From Pseudaquidulcibacter saccharophilus (GTDB lineage: Bacteria > Pseudomonadota > Alphaproteobacteria > Caulobacterales > Aquidulcibacteraceae), in NCBI RefSeq assembly GCF_019455445.1, contig NZ_JAHWUS010000004.1, forward strand, positions 1-64,000: 64,000 nt of DNA, in the 5' to 3' direction. A program made the position numbers and the translations under genes. Each line of letters begins with the position of its first letter. Within the stretch, counting starts at the first letter, position 1. Below the pieces are notes generated by a model. The model had not been told where the DNA came from, did not search any database, and worked only from the letters and a program-made list of their open reading frames with translations. Below, piece after piece: positions 63,001 through 64,000 of the stretch.

Positions 63001-63721
63001 TCTAAATCTTAAAACCCGAAACAGCTTTAAAGCACTTGGAATTTTGCTTTGGTATCCAAATAATGAATGGCTTGAATGTAGTGATGAATTGTTAGCGCTC
63101 ATGAAAAGTGAGAATTGCATTGAAGACAAAGATTTCAATGCAATCAAAGACTTTATTAATAGCATGAAATCAGGCGATTTATTTACCTTCCAAGAAAATT
63201 ATGTGGACACTTTTGATAGAGTGCGCACAATGTCGCTACATTTGTTTGAGCATGTTCATGGTGATAGCCGCGAACGTGGGCAGGCAATGATTGACTTGTC
63301 CGACAGATATCTAGAGCAAGGACTTAAACTTGATTCAAGTGAGTTGCCAGATTATTTGCCAATGTTTTTGGAATATCTCGCAACTCTGCCTGTTGAAACT
63401 GCGTTAGAGGAGCTTGATGAAGTTGCACATATTTTAAAGGCGATTGGTACCAAGCTTAAAGAACGTGGAAATCAATATTTTTGTATTTTTCAGGCTCTCT
63501 TGAAAATGGTTGGTCAGGAAATCGGCGATGTGGTTGTTAAAGCTGATGAAGAAACTTCTTTCGACGAATTAGATAAGGAATGGGAAGAAAAGCAAATTGA
63601 ATTCTTGGGTGCGCAGAATCCAGATAATGGCGTTGACACAAATTCCTGTGGCACATGCCCTTCAAGCGTAAAATCTAATTGCAGCCTTCAAACAAATATC
63701 CCGCAAGGAGTTACCCAATGA
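62990..63721 (+). CDS. narJ: NarJ, nitrate reductase chaperone
   Basis: A 243-aa chaperone needed to load Moco into NarG and for assembly. Seen are ALGILLWYPNNEW, the MSLHLFEHVHGDSRERGQAM motif and DYLPMFLEYLATLP. The tail carries three cysteines (CGTC and C at KSNC). The ATG at 62990 overlaps the narH end by 11 bases, with GGCGGGG before it. An upstream in-frame start inside narH has no support. Confidence 0.95.
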   Translation: MENNLNLKTRNSFKALGILLWYPNNEWLECSDELLALMKSENCIEDKDFNAIKDFINSMKSGDLFTFQENYVDTFDRVRTMSLHLFEHVHGDSRERGQAMIDLSDRYLEQGLKLDSSELPDYLPMFLEYLATLPVETALEELDEVAHILKAIGTKLKERGNQYFCIFQALLKMVGQEIGDVVVKADEETSFDELDKEWEEKQIEFLGAQNPDNGVDTNSCGTCPSSVKSNCSLQTNIPQGVTQ

Positions 63722-64000
63722 TTGACTTCATTCACTCATTTTTATTCGGAATATACCCATATATTGCTTTAGTATCATTATTCCTTGGAACACTAATACG
63801 CTATGATCGCGAACAATATTCGTGGCAAGCTTCATCTAGCCAAATCTTGTCTGATAAAGGCTTGGCAATTGGAAATATTTTCTTTCATCTTGGCATAATT
63901 TTTATATTCATGGGGCATTTTGTAGGTCTTTTAACCCCGCATGCGCTTTATGAACATTTCATTAAAGCCGAGCAAAAGCAAATGTTAGCAATTGTTGCGG
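63718..64000 (+). CDS. narI: NarI, nitrate reductase cytochrome b subunit (partial)
   Basis: The first 94 residues of the membrane subunit that passes quinol electrons to NarH. It begins IDFIHSFLFGIYPYIALVSLF with the first helix, then TLIRYDREQYSWQASSSQ and a second helix with IFFHLGIIFIFMGHFVG; the His residues in FFHLG and GHFVG are the expected heme ligands. The ATG overlaps the narJ stop (ATGA). The gene continues beyond the window. Confidence 0.95.
   Translation, partial: MIDFIHSFLFGIYPYIALVSLFLGTLIRYDREQYSWQASSSQILSDKGLAIGNIFFHLGIIFIFMGHFVGLLTPHALYEHFIKAEQKQMLAIVA

Overview
The window looks like chromosome of an AT-rich alphaproteobacterium. Evidence: the initiator tRNA, Ti/RP4-like Tra and Trb proteins, the O2-independent ubiquinone genes ubiTUV, a MoaC-MogA fusion and a NarK1/NarK2 pair. 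The species cannot be named from sequence alone.

Region 1 (about 48 to 39 kb) is an integrative conjugative element (ICE) beside an initiator tRNA-Met. It starts with a tyrosine integrase. The variable zone (2.2-15.4 kb) holds an IetAS-type AAA ATPase/subtilase pair, an XRE repressor with its operator, two paralogous small proteins, an unrecognised zinc-ribbon/WYL-like protein with a small partner, ArdA antirestriction, and a hipB-hipA-abiH operon. A P-type DNA-processing block follows: traK and traL diverge from traJ and traI across a probable oriT, then come the traG coupling protein and a transglycosylase. Cargo at 22.2-28.3 kb is a second hipBA and a siderophore-uptake set (membrane protein, PepSY reductase-like protein, TonB receptor). 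The mating-pair apparatus trbB-C-D-E-J-L-F-G-H-I runs leftward in the Ti/RP4 order but lacks trbK.

Region 2 (39.3-64 kb) is a nearly self-contained nitrate-respiration island. It has ubiT-ubiU-ubiV for anaerobic quinone; a ThiO-like FAD oxidoreductase; an NnrS-like protein; a PAS protein plus a soluble chemoreceptor; a leftward operon moaA, moaC-mogA, moeA, moaD, moaE, mobA, small gene, ric-like, tauE; a regulator fusing a nitrate-sensing NIT domain to a Crp/FNR protein; and narK1-narK2-narG-narH-narJ-narI (narI is cut by the window end).

Perfect or near-perfect TTGA(T/C)-N4-(A/G)TCAA boxes precede ubiT, moaA, the regulator itself and narK1. Three of them sit about 41 bp before a good -10. 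Quinone, cofactor, transport and reductase genes are therefore probably one FNR-type regulon, with the NIT-Crp protein as the obvious local candidate to read nitrate. No second copy of the tRNA 3' end was seen, so the right end of the ICE, and whether the nitrate island is its cargo, stay open.
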